A stretch of 5,432 nt of DNA, from contig CALAXS010000576.1 in assembly GCA_937895305.1 (NCBI GenBank), positions 1 through 5,432 of the forward strand, written 5' to 3'. Shown one piece after another: positions 5,215 to 5,432 of this stretch. The notes below the pieces were generated by a model. That model saw only the letters and a list, made by a program, of their open reading frames with translations, did no database searches and was not told the origin of the DNA. This stretch comes from an uncultured bacterium (GTDB lineage Bacteria; Hydrogenedentota; Hydrogenedentia; Hydrogenedentales; JAEUWI01). A program made the translations under genes and the position numbers. Position 1 is the stretch's first letter, and each line of letters begins with the position of its first letter.

Positions 5215-5240
5215 TGACGGCCATGCGGATGGCGACGTCA
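5215..5240. other. Hairpin with bulge in gene-free stretch
   Basis: TGACGGCCAT (5215-5224) pairs with ATGGC-GA-CGTCA (5229-5240): ten base pairs, a four-base loop GCGG and a two-base bulge. It lies between the direct-repeat unit and the operator-like site. The rest of 5145-5261 shows no supported gene. A purine-rich GAGGAGG at 5204-5210 resembles a ribosome binding site, but the 53-residue frame after it (ATG 5214 to TAA 5375) looks random in composition. Confidence 0.35.
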
Positions 5241-5261
5241 TGTAAGCTATATCGTACATTT

Positions 5262-5275
5262 GGGCGTTTTCGCCC
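5262..5275. other. Short perfect hairpin
   Basis: GGGCG-TTTT-CGCCC is a 5-bp GC-rich stem with a four-base loop, enclosed more loosely by GTACA (5254-5258) and TGTAC (5285-5289). On the plus strand only ATTTTGTG follows, so it is a weak terminator candidate at best. It stands just upstream of the TTTGTGTA sites. Confidence 0.35.
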
Positions 5276-5309
5276 TCATTTTGTGTACATTCCAAGAGTC
5301 ACAAGCTCA

Positions 5310-5345
5310 TTTGTGTATGCTTTTTCCGAAATTAGTATACACAAA
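5310..5345 (+). promoter_or_regulatory. Operator-like inverted repeat overlapping a possible promoter
   Basis: TTTGTGTATGCT (5310-5321) and AGTATACACAAA (5334-5345) are inverted copies over 12 bases with one G-T mismatch, 12 bases apart. The arms coincide with a possible -35 TTGTGT (5311-5316) and -10 TAGTAT (5333-5338; 4 of 6) with 16-base spacing, so a bound dimeric regulator would block RNA polymerase. A further half-site TTTGTGTA lies at 5280-5287. The target would be the gene starting near the right edge. The regulator is unknown. Confidence 0.45.
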
Positions 5346-5408
5346 CATGTTTGCTACGCTTGGAAGCGGCACTAAACAGAATTATTCACCGATGGAATTG
5401 CCTCAGTG

Positions 5409-5432
5409 ATGTTAATTAAATCAGGAAAAATG
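5409..5432 (+). CDS. Possible start of a gene cut by the right edge
   Basis: ATG at 5409 opens a frame reading MLIKSGKM to the window end. A second in-frame ATG at 5430 is preceded by AGGA (5423-5426), close to an ideal binding-site sequence but only 3 bases away. The 5409 start overlaps the stop of a 20-codon ORF (5347-5409) as TGATG. Only eight codons are visible, so no product can be proposed. The operator-like site and possible promoter upstream support a gene start here. Confidence 0.3.

Noticed and set aside
5014..5295. 93-codon minus-strand open frame
   Set aside because: It ends inside the tRNA acceptor stem and owes its internal repeated motif to the DNA direct repeat. It may be a widespread repeat-derived frame, but nothing supports translation.
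5214..5375. 53-codon plus-strand frame after GAGGAGG
   Set aside because: AGGAGG lies only 3 bases before the first ATG. The composition is random-looking (many Ser, His, Tyr, Arg) and the frame runs through the operator-like dyad. Kept only as a note.

Overview
The window reads as a Gram-negative bacterial chromosome segment. The evidence is an outer-membrane-type lipoprotein, E. coli-like promoter hexamers and rho-independent terminators. A gammaproteobacterium or a close relative is my best guess, but nothing here fixes the taxon. Coding DNA is moderately GC-rich. The spacers at both ends are clearly more AT-rich and hold repeats.

Layout, left to right. Positions 1-442 hold two tandem copies of a very small hydrophobic protein gene. 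The first is cut by the window edge and the second is a complete 39-residue ORF with a good ribosome binding site. Each copy is followed by a near-identical GC-rich terminator. Positions 469-1254 encode a family 2 glycosyltransferase. A 91-bp spacer with a recognisable promoter leads to a two-gene operon: a 743-residue cytoplasmic molybdopterin/[4Fe-4S] oxidoreductase (1346-3577), then a 229-residue lipoprotein with LTxxQ-like repeats (3577-4266). The two genes overlap by one base (TGATG). A hairpin at 4285-4316 probably ends this operon.

From 4317 to the end there is no convincing protein gene. Positions 4362-4875 form a large interrupted palindrome of four nested inverted-repeat pairs. The innermost pair bounds a 138-bp MITE-like element whose two tips are hairpins with compensating base changes. 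A tRNA-Gln(CUG) gene with its own promoter follows (4944-5019). Its acceptor stem and discriminator base differ from the usual bacterial tRNA-Gln. Next come a 20-bp direct repeat flanking a hairpin (5029-5144), further hairpins, and an operator-like inverted repeat overlapping a possible promoter (5310-5345). That site may control a gene whose start is just reached at the right edge.

How the genes may work together: only the oxidoreductase and the lipoprotein are clearly linked, by overlap. The glycosyltransferase lies on the same strand but has no room for its own promoter between the preceding terminator and its start, so it may depend on readthrough from the small-protein unit. The most novel-looking items are the tandem small-protein family, the oxidoreductase with Asp at the usual metal-ligand position coupled to a lipoprotein, and the nested palindrome.
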